From assembly GCA_031265995.1 (NCBI GenBank), contig JAISBW010000014.1, forward strand, positions 1 to 38,998: 38,998 bases of DNA, written 5' to 3'. Below, in pieces: positions 8,122-17,111 of this stretch. How positions within the stretch are numbered: position 1 is the stretch's first letter; every line of letters starts with the position of its first letter. The stretch comes from Oscillospiraceae bacterium (GTDB taxonomy: Bacteria > Bacillota > Clostridia > Oscillospirales > Acutalibacteraceae). The position numbers and the translations under genes were made by a program. Under the pieces are notes generated by a model, which saw only the letters and a program-made list of their open reading frames with translations, was not told where the DNA came from and ran no database searches.

Positions 8122-10164
8122 ATTTCTTTATTTAAAATCTCAATAGAAAATCTTAAAACAGTTGGGAAAAAAAGTGCAGAATTGTTCAAAAAGATGGGAA
8201 TTTCAAACGTAGGTAGCTTAATTGAATTTTATCCCGTTTCTTATGATAATTGGAGCATTGTGGTTCCTCTTAATTTAGTGGATGGAAACGCCGTTTCACG
8301 TGCGCGCGTTGAAAACGAAGCTAGTGTTTCTGTTTTAAAAGATGGAAGAAAAATTTATAAAATAAAGTGTTCAGATAACGGTTATGAATTAACCGTTACT
8401 TTTTTTAATAATAAATCAGCGGCAAATTTAATGAAAAAAGGCGAAACATTTCTTTTAATGGGCGATTTTAAAAGAACTGTTTTTGGGTTAGAAATTGTTT
8501 GCCCTAAGTTTAAAAATTTAAAATTTCCATTTTGTAATTTCGAACCGATTTATGAACAAGTAAATGGCTTGCCATCTTGGAAAATAGGTCTTGCTGTTAG
8601 AGAAGCTTTAAAATTACTTCCGAATAAAATTCCAGAAACTATCCCGGAATTTATAACTTCCTCTTATTTAATTGCATCGCTTGATTTTACTTTAAGAAAG
8701 ATTCACTTTCCTGAAAATGAAATTGAGCTTGAAAAAGCGAAAACTAGATTGGCTTTTGAAGAAATTTTGGTTTGGTGCCTTGCTGTTTGGCAAATAAAAA
8801 ATAAAAAAACACCTGGGGTAATTATTGGAGATTTCTTAGAAGAATTTATAGAATATTTACCATTTAAACTTACAAAATCACAAATTGAATCAATAATCCA
8901 ATGCTCAAAAGATATGAAAAGTGGCACGTCAATGAGACGGCTTCTGCAAGGCGATGTCGGATCCGGAAAAACCGCAGTTTCAATGGCGATTTGTTATAAC
9001 ACAGTAAGATCCGGTTTCCAAGCCGCAGTGATGGCTCCTACAGAAATTTTGGTAGTTCAGCATTATGAAAATTTCAAAAAAATTTTAAAAACAAAATCAA
9101 AAGATAATCAATTCGCTCCAACCGTTGAAATTATTACTGGGGCGAGTACAAAAAAAGAACGCCTTTTAATTGAAGAAAAATTTAATTCAGGAGAGCCCGG
9201 AATTTTAATTGGCACTCATGCTTTAATTTCTTCTTCTGTGAAATTTAAAAATCTCGCGCTTATAATTACCGACGAACAGCATCGTTTTGGCGTGGGGCAA
9301 CGCTTAAAACTTGTTAGAAAGGGAATTAACGCACATACGCTTATAATGTCCGCTACTCCGATTCCTAGAAGTTTAGCTATGGTTATTTATGGTGATATGG
9401 ATTTTTCTACTCTTGACGAATTCCCAAATGGAAAAAGAAATGTAGAAACAATAGTTATAGAAAGCGAAAAAAGAACCCGCGTTTTAGATTTTTTAAAATC
9501 TGAATTAAATAAAGGCGGAAAAGGTTATATTGTATGCGCAAGAGTTGAAGAAGGCGAAGAAAATTCTGAAGAATTCGAAAGAATTGCTGCGGAAAATTAT
9601 GAAAAAAAATTTTTAGGTGAATTTAAAAATAAATTTAATATCGGTTTACTTCACGGTAAAATGAAATCTTTAGATAAAGAATCGGTAATAAAAGAATTTC
9701 ATCAAGGCAAAATAAATTTACTTATTTCAACTACTGTCATAGAGGTTGGGGTGGACGTTCCCGATGCGTCAGTTATGATTATTGAAAATGCGGAAAGATT
9801 TGGTCTTTCCGCGCTTCATCAGTTAAGAGGGCGAATTGGGAGAGATGGTAAAAAAGCGTATTGTATTTTAATTTCAGACAAGCAATTCGGGTTTGCGCGC
9901 GATCGTTTGAATGCGATTAAAAAATCTGACGATGGATTTTATCTTGCGAACAAAGATCTAGAACTACGCGGTCCAGGCGAGTTTTTCGGTAAAAAGCAAC
10001 ATGGAAAACTCAGTCATCGATTTCTCGAAGCTTTGAGGAACAAAAATATTGTTGAAAAATGTAGTGCCGCCGCAGAAGAAATCTTAAAAAAATACCCCGA
10101 TTTGGAAAGCAGAGAATTTAGATTTATAAAAGCGAAAATCAAAAAATTTTTTGATACGGCTTAG
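8122..10164 (+). CDS. recG: ATP-dependent DNA helicase RecG
   Basis: Remodels stalled replication forks and branched DNA. It shows an OB-type wedge domain, then the SF2 helicase motifs: GDVGSGKT (Walker A), a DEQH box, SATPIPRS, TTVIEVGVDVP and HQLRGRIGRDGK. The conserved RecG N-terminal block (here LKTVGKKSAELFKK) lies upstream of the first ATG/GTG/TTG in frame, which is TTG at 8182. The frame is open back to TAA at 8116. Translation must therefore begin at a codon such as ATT 8122, ATC 8137 or ATA 8143, or the N-terminus is damaged. I give the ATT position, which yields 680 aa, a normal length. The stop TAG is also the tip of a repeat. Confidence 0.85.
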   Translation: MSLFKISIENLKTVGKKSAELFKKMGISNVGSLIEFYPVSYDNWSIVVPLNLVDGNAVSRARVENEASVSVLKDGRKIYKIKCSDNGYELTVTFFNNKSAANLMKKGETFLLMGDFKRTVFGLEIVCPKFKNLKFPFCNFEPIYEQVNGLPSWKIGLAVREALKLLPNKIPETIPEFITSSYLIASLDFTLRKIHFPENEIELEKAKTRLAFEEILVWCLAVWQIKNKKTPGVIIGDFLEEFIEYLPFKLTKSQIESIIQCSKDMKSGTSMRRLLQGDVGSGKTAVSMAICYNTVRSGFQAAVMAPTEILVVQHYENFKKILKTKSKDNQFAPTVEIITGASTKKERLLIEEKFNSGEPGILIGTHALISSSVKFKNLALIITDEQHRFGVGQRLKLVRKGINAHTLIMSATPIPRSLAMVIYGDMDFSTLDEFPNGKRNVETIVIESEKRTRVLDFLKSELNKGGKGYIVCARVEEGEENSEEFERIAAENYEKKFLGEFKNKFNIGLLHGKMKSLDKESVIKEFHQGKINLLISTTVIEVGVDVPDASVMIIENAERFGLSALHQLRGRIGRDGKKAYCILISDKQFGFARDRLNAIKKSDDGFYLANKDLELRGPGEFFGKKQHGKLSHRFLEALRNKNIVEKCSAAAEEILKKYPDLESREFRFIKAKIKKFFDTA

Positions 10165-10195
10165 AGAGCCTGTCTAGAAACCTTTATTCAATTGA
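10163..10195 (+). repeat. Compound tip fragment of MITE families 2 and 1
   Basis: TAGAGAGCCTGTCTAG (a family 2-like tip) is immediately followed by AAACCTTTATTCAATTG (a decayed family 1-like tip). It starts inside the recG stop codon. A better-preserved pairing of the same two tips lies at 24734-24760. Confidence 0.5.
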
Positions 10196-10201
10196 ACACA
10201 A

Positions 10202-11383
10202 CTAAACAACAGTAACTGTATAACCATCAAATGATTTTAAAATTGAATCATAGTTCTCGGTAGACCGGCCAGGAGCAGAGAAAATGTTAAAAATTACCCT
10301 ATCAAAAAAATTCGCATAACCTTCTTTAATTAATATTTCATAAAACAATTGACCGACCAATTTAGGTGGATTTCTAAACACACCGCAACCAAAGGCACCC
10401 AAAACGATTGTGGTACATTCCTCTTTTATAGCTGCTATTATTATCAGTTTGAGCACATTATAAATCGTTTGTTTAAGCTCTTCTTCATTAATATTATGAC
10501 GTGAATTATTGGGAGCTGCGGCGGTTATGACATCGAATTCTATCCCGAATGGTTTGTCCAACAGCTCACCATCATCTGCCTTCAATTGACAAACTTGTGA
10601 AGAATAAATAATTCTACTGTCAGTGTTAAGTCCAGAATCCTCATTAATTTTATAGAATTTATCATTAAGCAAAATCAAACGTGAAAATAAATCAGTAATT
10701 CGGCATAAATATTCTTCTTGTGCTTGTGCACCGTTTTCTACACCACCGCCTGCTTTTGTAAAATTTGCAAAATTCAAAATGGCAGTTTTTTTGAACTCAC
10801 GAACGGCAAATTCTTTCATTTTTTCATTTTCAGATCTGAAAACATGTTCAAAAACTCTCATTGTACCGCTAATGGAAGGGCAATGAGTGAAAAAAATTTT
10901 CCCTTCTCTGTTTTTTTCGAATCTCTGGATGTTTTCATTAGTAAGTTCAATATCCCCTTTTTGCTTAATACTACAATCCGCCCCGCAATAAATGCGCGAA
11001 GAATGCAAACTACTAGCGTAATCAATATCATTTTTTCTTCTTTCTTCGACCATTCTCACTGTGTCTTGGAATATTTCTTTCAATGCACTTCGATCATTAA
11101 CTGGCTTGCTTGGATTATTTTGAGGTTTATTTTTTTGCTGATAAAAATTATTTGCGACACATACAGCAAAAGCAGCAAATCCAATACTGATAAAAAAACC
11201 ATATGTTATTTTCCACGACCATTTGTTTACATCCTCTTTTGCGTATAGATTTTCTGTGCTATCAAAAAGATTTTTTTGTTGATATTTTATAGCCGTTCTT
11301 TTATTAACTGCCAGATTCTCAGAAAAACAGCTCATTGGTATCATTGCTGATAAAAAAATTCCTAAATGTCTATCTATTTTCAC
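10202..11383 (-). CDS. Exported, membrane-anchored PARG-like (TIGR02452) protein
   Basis: Resembles the microbial poly(ADP-ribose) glycohydrolase family (TIGR02452), macrodomain-fold enzymes that remove ADP-ribose from proteins. The signature AGGGVENGAQAQEE is at residues 211-224, with the catalytic Glu pair at 223-224, preceded by NFANFTK and followed by GAFGCGVFRNPP (329-340). The catalytic residues look intact. The N-terminus has a signal-like stretch (about 7-22) and a membrane segment (about 57-77), which is odd for a normally cytoplasmic family. GTG start with AAAGGAG 7 nt upstream. It is convergent with recG and a likely effector on host ADP-ribosylation (inference). Confidence 0.8.
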   Translation of the reverse strand: MKIDRHLGIFLSAMIPMSCFSENLAVNKRTAIKYQQKNLFDSTENLYAKEDVNKWSWKITYGFFISIGFAAFAVCVANNFYQQKNKPQNNPSKPVNDRSALKEIFQDTVRMVEERRKNDIDYASSLHSSRIYCGADCSIKQKGDIELTNENIQRFEKNREGKIFFTHCPSISGTMRVFEHVFRSENEKMKEFAVREFKKTAILNFANFTKAGGGVENGAQAQEEYLCRITDLFSRLILLNDKFYKINEDSGLNTDSRIIYSSQVCQLKADDGELLDKPFGIEFDVITAAAPNNSRHNINEEELKQTIYNVLKLIIIAAIKEECTTIVLGAFGCGVFRNPPKLVGQLFYEILIKEGYANFFDRVIFNIFSAPGRSTENYDSILKSFDGYTVTVV

Positions 11384-11416
11384 AGTTCCACTCCTTTATT
11401 CACTTATCTTTAAAGT

Positions 11417-11568
11417 TAGGTACTATTACGTACCTTTTGAATTTCCAAACGAAGAAAAAACGTAATGAATACCTTAAATATTTTACATATTTTGAGCATT
11501 TTTAGCAAATTTTTGAAAAAAATTATTGAAAATTACGTACTTTAATCCTTTTGAAGACAGGTTCTAAA
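11417..11568 (-). repeat. MITE family 1, decayed copy
   Basis: Reverse-oriented copy. The interior (GAATACCTTAAATATTTTACATATTTTGAGCA region) and the right end (CTTTTGAAGACAGGTTCTAA) are recognisable, while the left end is degenerate. It lies between glmM and the PARG-like gene. Confidence 0.7.
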
Positions 11569-11671
11569 TTCTATCAAGATCAGCCAATGCAGATTTTTCA
11601 AACATATGTTACAAAAAAACTGTTTGAAAACTGACTGGTAATATTTTACGATAGAATTATATAAAAAGTAT

Positions 11672-13015
11672 TTAAACGTTTTTATTTACATTTTTAGATA
11701 AATTAAAAATGCAATCTATAATTTTTTCAGCTTCTTTTAATTTATTTAAATCTTTTGATTCGTACATAATTCTTAAAAGTGGCTCGGTACCTGATTTTCT
11801 TACAAAAATTCGCCCGTTATTCTTAAGCATTTCCTTTGCTTTTTCCAAAATAATTTTAAAATCAGGATTTTCCAAAATATCTTCATCGGGATTAATTTTA
11901 ATATTACGGCTAATTTGAGGTGTTTTTTCGAAAAGTTTTTTAATTTCCGAAGCCTTAATTTTTCGTTCGGTTATAACATTAATCAGCATTGCTGCCGTAA
12001 GCATACCATCGCCTGTGGTTGAATGCTCGAGAAAAATTAAATGCCCCGATTGTTCTCCGCCTAGAACAAAATTATTTTTAATCATCTCTTCAAAAACGCA
12101 CCGATCACCTATTCCAGATCTTAAGAATTTTATGTTTTTGCTTCTTAAGAATTCTTCAAGACCCATATTAGAAATAAGTGTTCCAACAACTGAATTTTTT
12201 ATAAGTTTACCTTTTTTTGACATATCAAGTGCGCAAACAGCCATAATTTCATCGCCGTCTATTATTTTTCCGGTTTCATCAACCGCAAGGCACCTATCGG
12301 CATCTCCGTCGAAAGCTATGCCTAAATCAAATTTATTTCTAACCACAAAATTGGAAAGTGAATCCAAATTAGTAGAACCGCACTTATCATTTATGTTTAT
12401 CCCATCAGGAGAATTAAATATAAATTCCGAATTAATTTTATTTTCAAAAATCTTATCGGCATGACTGCAAGAAGCTCCATTGGCGCAATCAAAAACTACT
12501 GATAAATTTTTGTTTTCTAAAATTTTTGAGTTAATATTTTTAACATACTTTTCAATTAAATTGTTTTCGTTATATACCCTTCCTAAGTATTCACATATTG
12601 ATAAATTGTGATTTTCAAAATTATTCATTAATAAATTTTCTATTTTTTCTTCAATTTCATTGCTTAACTTAAATCCATTTGAATCAAAAATTTTAATTCC
12701 ATTAAATTCAAACGAATTATGTGAAGCGGAAATCATTATTCCTGCGTCTGCTTTTGCGTACTTTACTAAAAATGCGACTGTAGCCGTTGGAACCACGCCT
12801 AGCATAATTGAATCTGCTCCGGCCGAACAAACACCGGAAGCTATTGCATTTTCAAGAAACGAAGATGAAATCCTAGTATCGCGCGCAATCATTACTTTGC
12901 CGCCAAATTTACTTAAAACTAAGGCAGTAGCCCTTCCAACTTTCATTGCTAATTCGCAAGTTAAATCCAAATTAGCAATACCGCGAATTCCATCCGTACC
13001 AAAAATCTTAGACAA
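11672..13015 (-). CDS. glmM: Phosphoglucosamine mutase
   Basis: Converts glucosamine-6-phosphate to glucosamine-1-phosphate for UDP-GlcNAc and peptidoglycan synthesis. The start block KIFGTDGIRG, the active phosphoserine loop ISASHNSFEFNGIK, the metal loop DGDADRC, and the sugar-binding GGEQSGH and C-terminal phosphate-binding RKSGTEPLLR motifs are all present. I chose TTG at 13015, which gives LSKIFGTDGIRG with GAGGTGA 5 nt upstream and 447 aa. A longer open frame reaches 13045 but adds residues not found in the family. No partner gene is seen in the operon. Confidence 0.95.
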   Translation of the reverse strand: MSKIFGTDGIRGIANLDLTCELAMKVGRATALVLSKFGGKVMIARDTRISSSFLENAIASGVCSAGADSIMLGVVPTATVAFLVKYAKADAGIMISASHNSFEFNGIKIFDSNGFKLSNEIEEKIENLLMNNFENHNLSICEYLGRVYNENNLIEKYVKNINSKILENKNLSVVFDCANGASCSHADKIFENKINSEFIFNSPDGININDKCGSTNLDSLSNFVVRNKFDLGIAFDGDADRCLAVDETGKIIDGDEIMAVCALDMSKKGKLIKNSVVGTLISNMGLEEFLRSKNIKFLRSGIGDRCVFEEMIKNNFVLGGEQSGHLIFLEHSTTGDGMLTAAMLINVITERKIKASEIKKLFEKTPQISRNIKINPDEDILENPDFKIILEKAKEMLKNNGRIFVRKSGTEPLLRIMYESKDLNKLKEAEKIIDCIFNLSKNVNKNV

Positions 13016-13227
13016 CAATATCACCTCTTTTGCTGGCAAAGCCAAAACCTACACTCACATACTTCAAACATTGAATTCTTGGGTATCTTTGTTTTTGAAT
13101 TTAACTAAAAACACCTTAAAAACACAAATATTTCTAATTATTCAAAATCAAAATTTTTTCAAATTCAATTATCTAGATCTGCAAGTATAGGCCATATTAT
13201 AGCGTTTACTTCCGAAAACACAAATTT

Positions 13228-15246
13228 TCAATACGATTCGTCCATAATAGGAGATTGCATCTTCAATAAACGAGCTATTGCATCTTCAATAAACTTTTTC
13301 TTTGTAAAGAATTGCAAGTTAAGATCTCTTACAGCGATTCTTCTTCTGTTTTTTAAAGATTCTTCTCCCCCATCATAAGACATAAAACCTCTTCTAGTAA
13401 TCCCTCCATGAACCACGGAAACGGCCTCCGGAATAGATTCTAATCCAAGAGTTGGGCAAAATCCTTTACAATTTTTGAATGCCCACGGATCCACCCTAAC
13501 GAAACCGGGAATTTGCACTTTACCAATTTCGCGAAATGAAAATGCGTTCCCTCCTATTGTGAGTATACCATCATCAGGACCACGATCACTAAATCTTAGT
13601 TCTGTTAAACCAGATTGAATACCTTCTTCATTAAGAGACGCTTGAAATCTTGTAAGATCAGGTGGAGTAGCTTTTTCATCACAAGCAAATGCTCCAAACT
13701 TTATTGACGAAACTGATGAAGGAATAATTAATATTTTCGGCAATTTACGATTAAAAAACGCATATTCCCCTATTTTCCTGATTTTACAATTTGCGTGAAA
13801 AACTAAAAGTTCTCTACTTCCAAGTATTTCTTCATTTTTTAATATGAAACGTTTATCATCATCATCATCAGGTTTATCATTCATCAATGAAAACGTATAA
13901 GGTTCAATAACTGTAATAAGTGGATAATCAGGAAAACGAGTTAAAGAAATACAACCAGAGAATGCAGCGGAGCCTATATGTCTTAATACATTTCGACCTA
14001 AATCTGGCACAAAAGATACACTTTCCAATTTTCTGCAACCATCGAACGCTCCATCCGCAATTAAACGCAATGAGCAAGGAAGAGAAATTGAATCCAAAGA
14101 CGTATTTGAAAAACATTTTTGCCCTAAAAATTCTACGCATTCTGGAATTTGTATTGCTGTCAAAGATACATCTTTTTCGAATGCGAAGTCAGAAATTGCT
14201 CGTAATCTACTTCCTGCATCAAAACTTACAATCTTTAGATTTTCGCATGAAGAAAAACCTCCAAGCCTTCCCAAACTTACTGGGACAGTAACTCTTTCCA
14301 ATCCCATACTTCCGTGGAAAGCATCTTTTTCCACTACAATTACTCTTTCTGGTAATTCAATGGCAACAAGCTTGGAATTTTCAAATCCATCTATTGATTC
14401 TTCTTGTCCTGAAAAAACTAATCTTTCGCATCCTGAACTTATAAAAGAATAACGACTTATACCAAAGCACGGTGGCAAAACAACGGTCTTTAAATCTAGG
14501 CAACCATCAAACCCATCAATTCTTACAGGCTCAAATACCAAATCACTGCTTTTTTGTCTTAAGAGCGATGAACAACCTGAATTCGAAAATGCCGCCGTTT
14601 CAACTTCTACGCCGTCTCCGATAAAAACGTTTTTAACATTAATTTGAGAAAAAGCACCAGTTCTAACGCGCACTCCATCAGGTATAACAATAGATTCAAT
14701 TTTAGTATCAAAAACACCTCCATTCTTTTCTATCTTTTCTCTCGTGCGTCCGAACACCCCAAGAGCAGAAATCCTTTTCAATACTTCGGGCTTAATACTT
14801 AAGGAGTGAACTTTTTTATCATATTCATCTACAAAACCATTAAAACATAAGGAATCTACACCATATCCATCATCGTCCCTCATCATCGGCCCCAAAAGCT
14901 CATATCCCCCTGGATTCCCTATGTAGGATATTTTCACTGATAGAGTTGATTCGCGATTTAATGGGTTATTAAGTTCAACAAATCCTGGTATAGTCATTTT
15001 GCCATAATCAGTTACCCCTTCTTCCAGTCCAATCTGAATAAGATGTCCCATTCTCAAATCTTCTCCATCTTGTTGAAAAATGTATAAATAGAATTTTTTG
15101 CCCAAATCATCAAAAGCCCCAATTCTGTGAACACATCCATTCGCTCTTCGCCCAAGAATTGTATTAACGGCTTGTACACCCGATAAAGATTTCCACGACG
15201 CAAAAGCCATTATTGATAACATAATAGCCTTTTTAAATGACTTCAT
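13228..15246 (-). CDS. Secreted BspA-type leucine-rich repeat (LRR_5) protein
   Basis: A 672-aa protein with a clear signal peptide (about 1-26, ending VQA) and many BspA/TpLRR (LRR_5) repeats, seen as recurring blocks such as LESVSFVP, LTAIQIPECVEFLGQKCF and SLDSISLPCSLRLIADGAF. This repeat type is abundant in surface proteins of gut bacteria and in Trichomonas, where it mediates adhesion. No LPXTG or other anchor is visible. I chose ATG at 15246 because GGAGG lies about 11 nt upstream; an in-frame TTG at 15264 overlaps that site. It is driven by a perfect consensus promoter. Likely a host- or surface-binding protein. Confidence 0.85.
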   Translation of the reverse strand: MKSFKKAIMLSIMAFASWKSLSGVQAVNTILGRRANGCVHRIGAFDDLGKKFYLYIFQQDGEDLRMGHLIQIGLEEGVTDYGKMTIPGFVELNNPLNRESTLSVKISYIGNPGGYELLGPMMRDDDGYGVDSLCFNGFVDEYDKKVHSLSIKPEVLKRISALGVFGRTREKIEKNGGVFDTKIESIVIPDGVRVRTGAFSQINVKNVFIGDGVEVETAAFSNSGCSSLLRQKSSDLVFEPVRIDGFDGCLDLKTVVLPPCFGISRYSFISSGCERLVFSGQEESIDGFENSKLVAIELPERVIVVEKDAFHGSMGLERVTVPVSLGRLGGFSSCENLKIVSFDAGSRLRAISDFAFEKDVSLTAIQIPECVEFLGQKCFSNTSLDSISLPCSLRLIADGAFDGCRKLESVSFVPDLGRNVLRHIGSAAFSGCISLTRFPDYPLITVIEPYTFSLMNDKPDDDDDKRFILKNEEILGSRELLVFHANCKIRKIGEYAFFNRKLPKILIIPSSVSSIKFGAFACDEKATPPDLTRFQASLNEEGIQSGLTELRFSDRGPDDGILTIGGNAFSFREIGKVQIPGFVRVDPWAFKNCKGFCPTLGLESIPEAVSVVHGGITRRGFMSYDGGEESLKNRRRIAVRDLNLQFFTKKKFIEDAIARLLKMQSPIMDESY

Positions 15247-15301
15247 TTTACGTTTCTCCTCCAAAAATTTTAAAAAAAAAGTAAAAATGCCGGCAGTTTT
15301 T

Positions 15302-15330
15302 ATTATAAAACCTTATTTGTTTTTTGTCAA
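15302..15330 (-). promoter_or_regulatory. Consensus promoter of the LRR_5 gene
   Basis: On the minus strand, TTGACA (15330-15325), a 17-nt spacer and TATAAT (15307-15302). Both hexamers are perfect consensus, 56 nt before the ATG. This implies strong housekeeping-sigma transcription. Confidence 0.8.
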
Positions 15331-15365
15331 TAAAATATAAACCCTTTAATTATGCAGGCAAGCCT

Positions 15366-15445
15366 TAAAGCCTCTCTAATGTCTCCAAGATAGCACATAC
15401 TTTAGTTAATTTTAAAATTTTGCATCGCTCGTTAGTTAAGTATTC
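15366..15445 (-). repeat. MITE family 2, broken copy
   Basis: In reverse orientation it matches the family 2 copy at 7938-8100 from the tip TAAAGCCTCTCTAAT through TTTTAAAATTTTGCATCGCTCGTTAGTTAA. It stops abruptly where the IS630-derived element begins at 15446. The other half is not found on the far side. Confidence 0.7.
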
Positions 15446-15645
15446 TATAGTTAATTGGCTTGAAAAAGGTTTATATATTAAACTCAAAATTAATATATAT
15501 AGCTACTTAATTACACTTCATGTATACTGTTTTCAATCCGCTTAGCTATTAATCTGTATCCTACCACATGTTTTTTATAATCTAGACCGTACATTTTTTT
15601 GTTCTAGCATAATGTTAAACTTTTTTTCAAGACGCTTGACTATAT
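15446..15645 (-). mobile_element. IS630-derived MITE encoding a 27-residue remnant
   Basis: About 200 bp with inverted ends, TATAGTTAATTGGCTTGAAA on one side and TATATAGTCAAGCGTCTTGA (reverse-read) on the other, typical of TA-targeting IS630 elements. On the minus strand an ORF from 15594 to 15511 encodes MYGLDYKKHVVGYRLIAKRI and then ENSIHEV. The first 15 residues match the transposase N-terminus at 398. The last 10-12 match the C-terminus at 25133-25280. It is therefore an internal deletion joined in frame. Confidence 0.75.
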
Positions 15646-15729
15646 GCTTTATGCTGCTTTTCGTGTGAACAAGTCGTTGTTTTTAGCTATTTAATAAATA
15701 CTCACTTTTTTATTGGTGGTCAAGTCTAT

Positions 15730-16719
15730 TTATTTTTGATCAAGAATCATTAATACGCCATTCAATAATTTATCTAAACCTTGTTTTTTTAACGCAGAAA
15801 TCTCAAAAAAATTAAAACCTTTGGATCTTATGTAATCTTTAAATTCATCTATTTTTTCTGGAGAAGATATATCGCATTTATTTGCAGCGACAATCATCGG
15901 ATAGCTCAAAAGATCAGCGGAAAAATTTGAAAGTTCTGAATTTATTAACTCAAAATTATTTATTTGTTTTGTTATTTTAGGTTCTGAAATATCTACCACA
16001 TGGATTAAAACCCGACATCTTTTAATGTGCCGTAAAAACTCATGCCCAAGACCGGCACCTCGAGAAGAACCTTCAATCAATCCTGGAATATCCGCTGCGA
16101 CAAAGGATTTTTCCCCGTGCGTGACAACTCCAAGAACAGGGGAAAGAGTTGTAAAAGAATAATCGGCAATTTTTGGTTTAGCATTACTAATAACAGATAT
16201 AATCGTTGATTTGCCGGCATTCGGGAGACCTATTAAGCCGACGTCAGCAATTAGTCTTAATTCAAGTCTAACTAAACGGCCTTCGCCCGCGCGCCCAAAT
16301 TTTGCATATCTGGGAACTTGCCTAATAGAATTTGCGAAATTTATATTTCCCGCTCCACCTTTACCGCCATTGGCAGCTATAAATGGTTCAAAATCATGTA
16401 AATCGCACAAAATTTCCTTTGAATTTTCATCAATAACAAGTGTGCCAAGGGGCAATTTAATTAACAAATTTTCAGCACTTTTGCCGCTTCTTTTTTTAGA
16501 ACTGCCATCTTGGCCATTTTTTGCAAAATATTTAGTTTTATATCTTAAATCCGCTAGAGTAGAAAGATTTCTGTCCGCAACAAATACGACGTCGCCACCG
16601 CGCCCGCCATTTCCTCCGTCAGGACCGCCGAAAGGGGTAAATTTATCACGATGAAAGGAAATCGCACCGTTTCCCCCATTTCCAGCTTTAATTTCGATAA
16701 CTGCGACATCTGTAAACAT
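15730..16719 (-). CDS. obg: Obg/CgtA ribosome-assembly GTPase, short form
   Basis: A GTPase needed for 50S subunit assembly. It has the glycine-rich Obg fold (about 1-155) and then the G domain with GLPNAGKST (164-172), DIPGLIEG (from 210), NKCD (about 284) and a SALKK G5 motif. The protein ends at 329 residues, right after the G domain. Clostridial Obg usually continues to about 420 residues with a C-terminal OCT domain, which is absent here. The ATG start gives the standard MFTDVAVIEIKAGNGGNG beginning. It is monocistronic, with repeat debris on both sides. Confidence 0.93.
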   Translation of the reverse strand: MFTDVAVIEIKAGNGGNGAISFHRDKFTPFGGPDGGNGGRGGDVVFVADRNLSTLADLRYKTKYFAKNGQDGSSKKRSGKSAENLLIKLPLGTLVIDENSKEILCDLHDFEPFIAANGGKGGAGNINFANSIRQVPRYAKFGRAGEGRLVRLELRLIADVGLIGLPNAGKSTIISVISNAKPKIADYSFTTLSPVLGVVTHGEKSFVAADIPGLIEGSSRGAGLGHEFLRHIKRCRVLIHVVDISEPKITKQINNFELINSELSNFSADLLSYPMIVAANKCDISSPEKIDEFKDYIRSKGFNFFEISALKKQGLDKLLNGVLMILDQK

Positions 16720-16829
16720 AAATCTTATCTCTTAAAAAAATTGTATCTAAATTCAATTATTATGTATATTTTATAATCTAAAAATCTAATTCATATTTAT
16801 AAAACAACAAACTTTTGCTCTTCCAAATT

Positions 16830-16995
16830 TTAGAACCTGTATTCAAAAGGGCAAATTCCAAATTTTTGAAGAATTTTTCTTCAAAATGAGGAAAAAAGCG
16901 CAATGAATACTTTATGTATTCTGAGCATTTTGACAAAATTTTGAAAAAAATTATTGAAAATTGGGTATTTTGATCCTTTTGAATACAGGTTCTTA
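16830..16995 (-). repeat. MITE family 1, full copy
   Basis: Reverse orientation, 166 bp, with ends TTAGAACCTGTATTCAAAAG and CTTTTGAATACAGGTTCTTA. The interior is nearly identical to the other full copies. The 16720-17085 gap holds this element and the first part of a family 3 element, and nothing else recognisable. Confidence 0.9.
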
Positions 16996-17011
16996 GACTC
17001 AAACCAACTTC

Positions 17012-17111
17012 TTAGAGCCGTTCTCATAGACTTGAAATGTCAATTCTAAAAAAAATTTTGAATAATTTTTATTGAAAATGGTGTCTCATAGTCTATGAGA
17101 ACGGGTTCTTA
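17012..17111. repeat. MITE family 3, reference copy
   Basis: About 100 bp bounded by TTAGAGCCGTTCTCATAGAC and, inverted, TAAGAACCCGTTCTCATAGA. It shares the outer TAAGA-RCC-YGT tip with families 1 and 2 but has its own interior. The atpI-type (ntpI) reading frame enters it and ends inside it at 17086. Confidence 0.8.

Noticed and set aside
12015-12464. Open frame opposite glmM
   Set aside because: It is the antisense shadow of a well-conserved gene and has no features of its own.
16778-17002. Open frame of 74 codons on the minus strand
   Set aside because: It lies almost wholly inside a MITE. The same peptide appears wherever the element is read in that frame.
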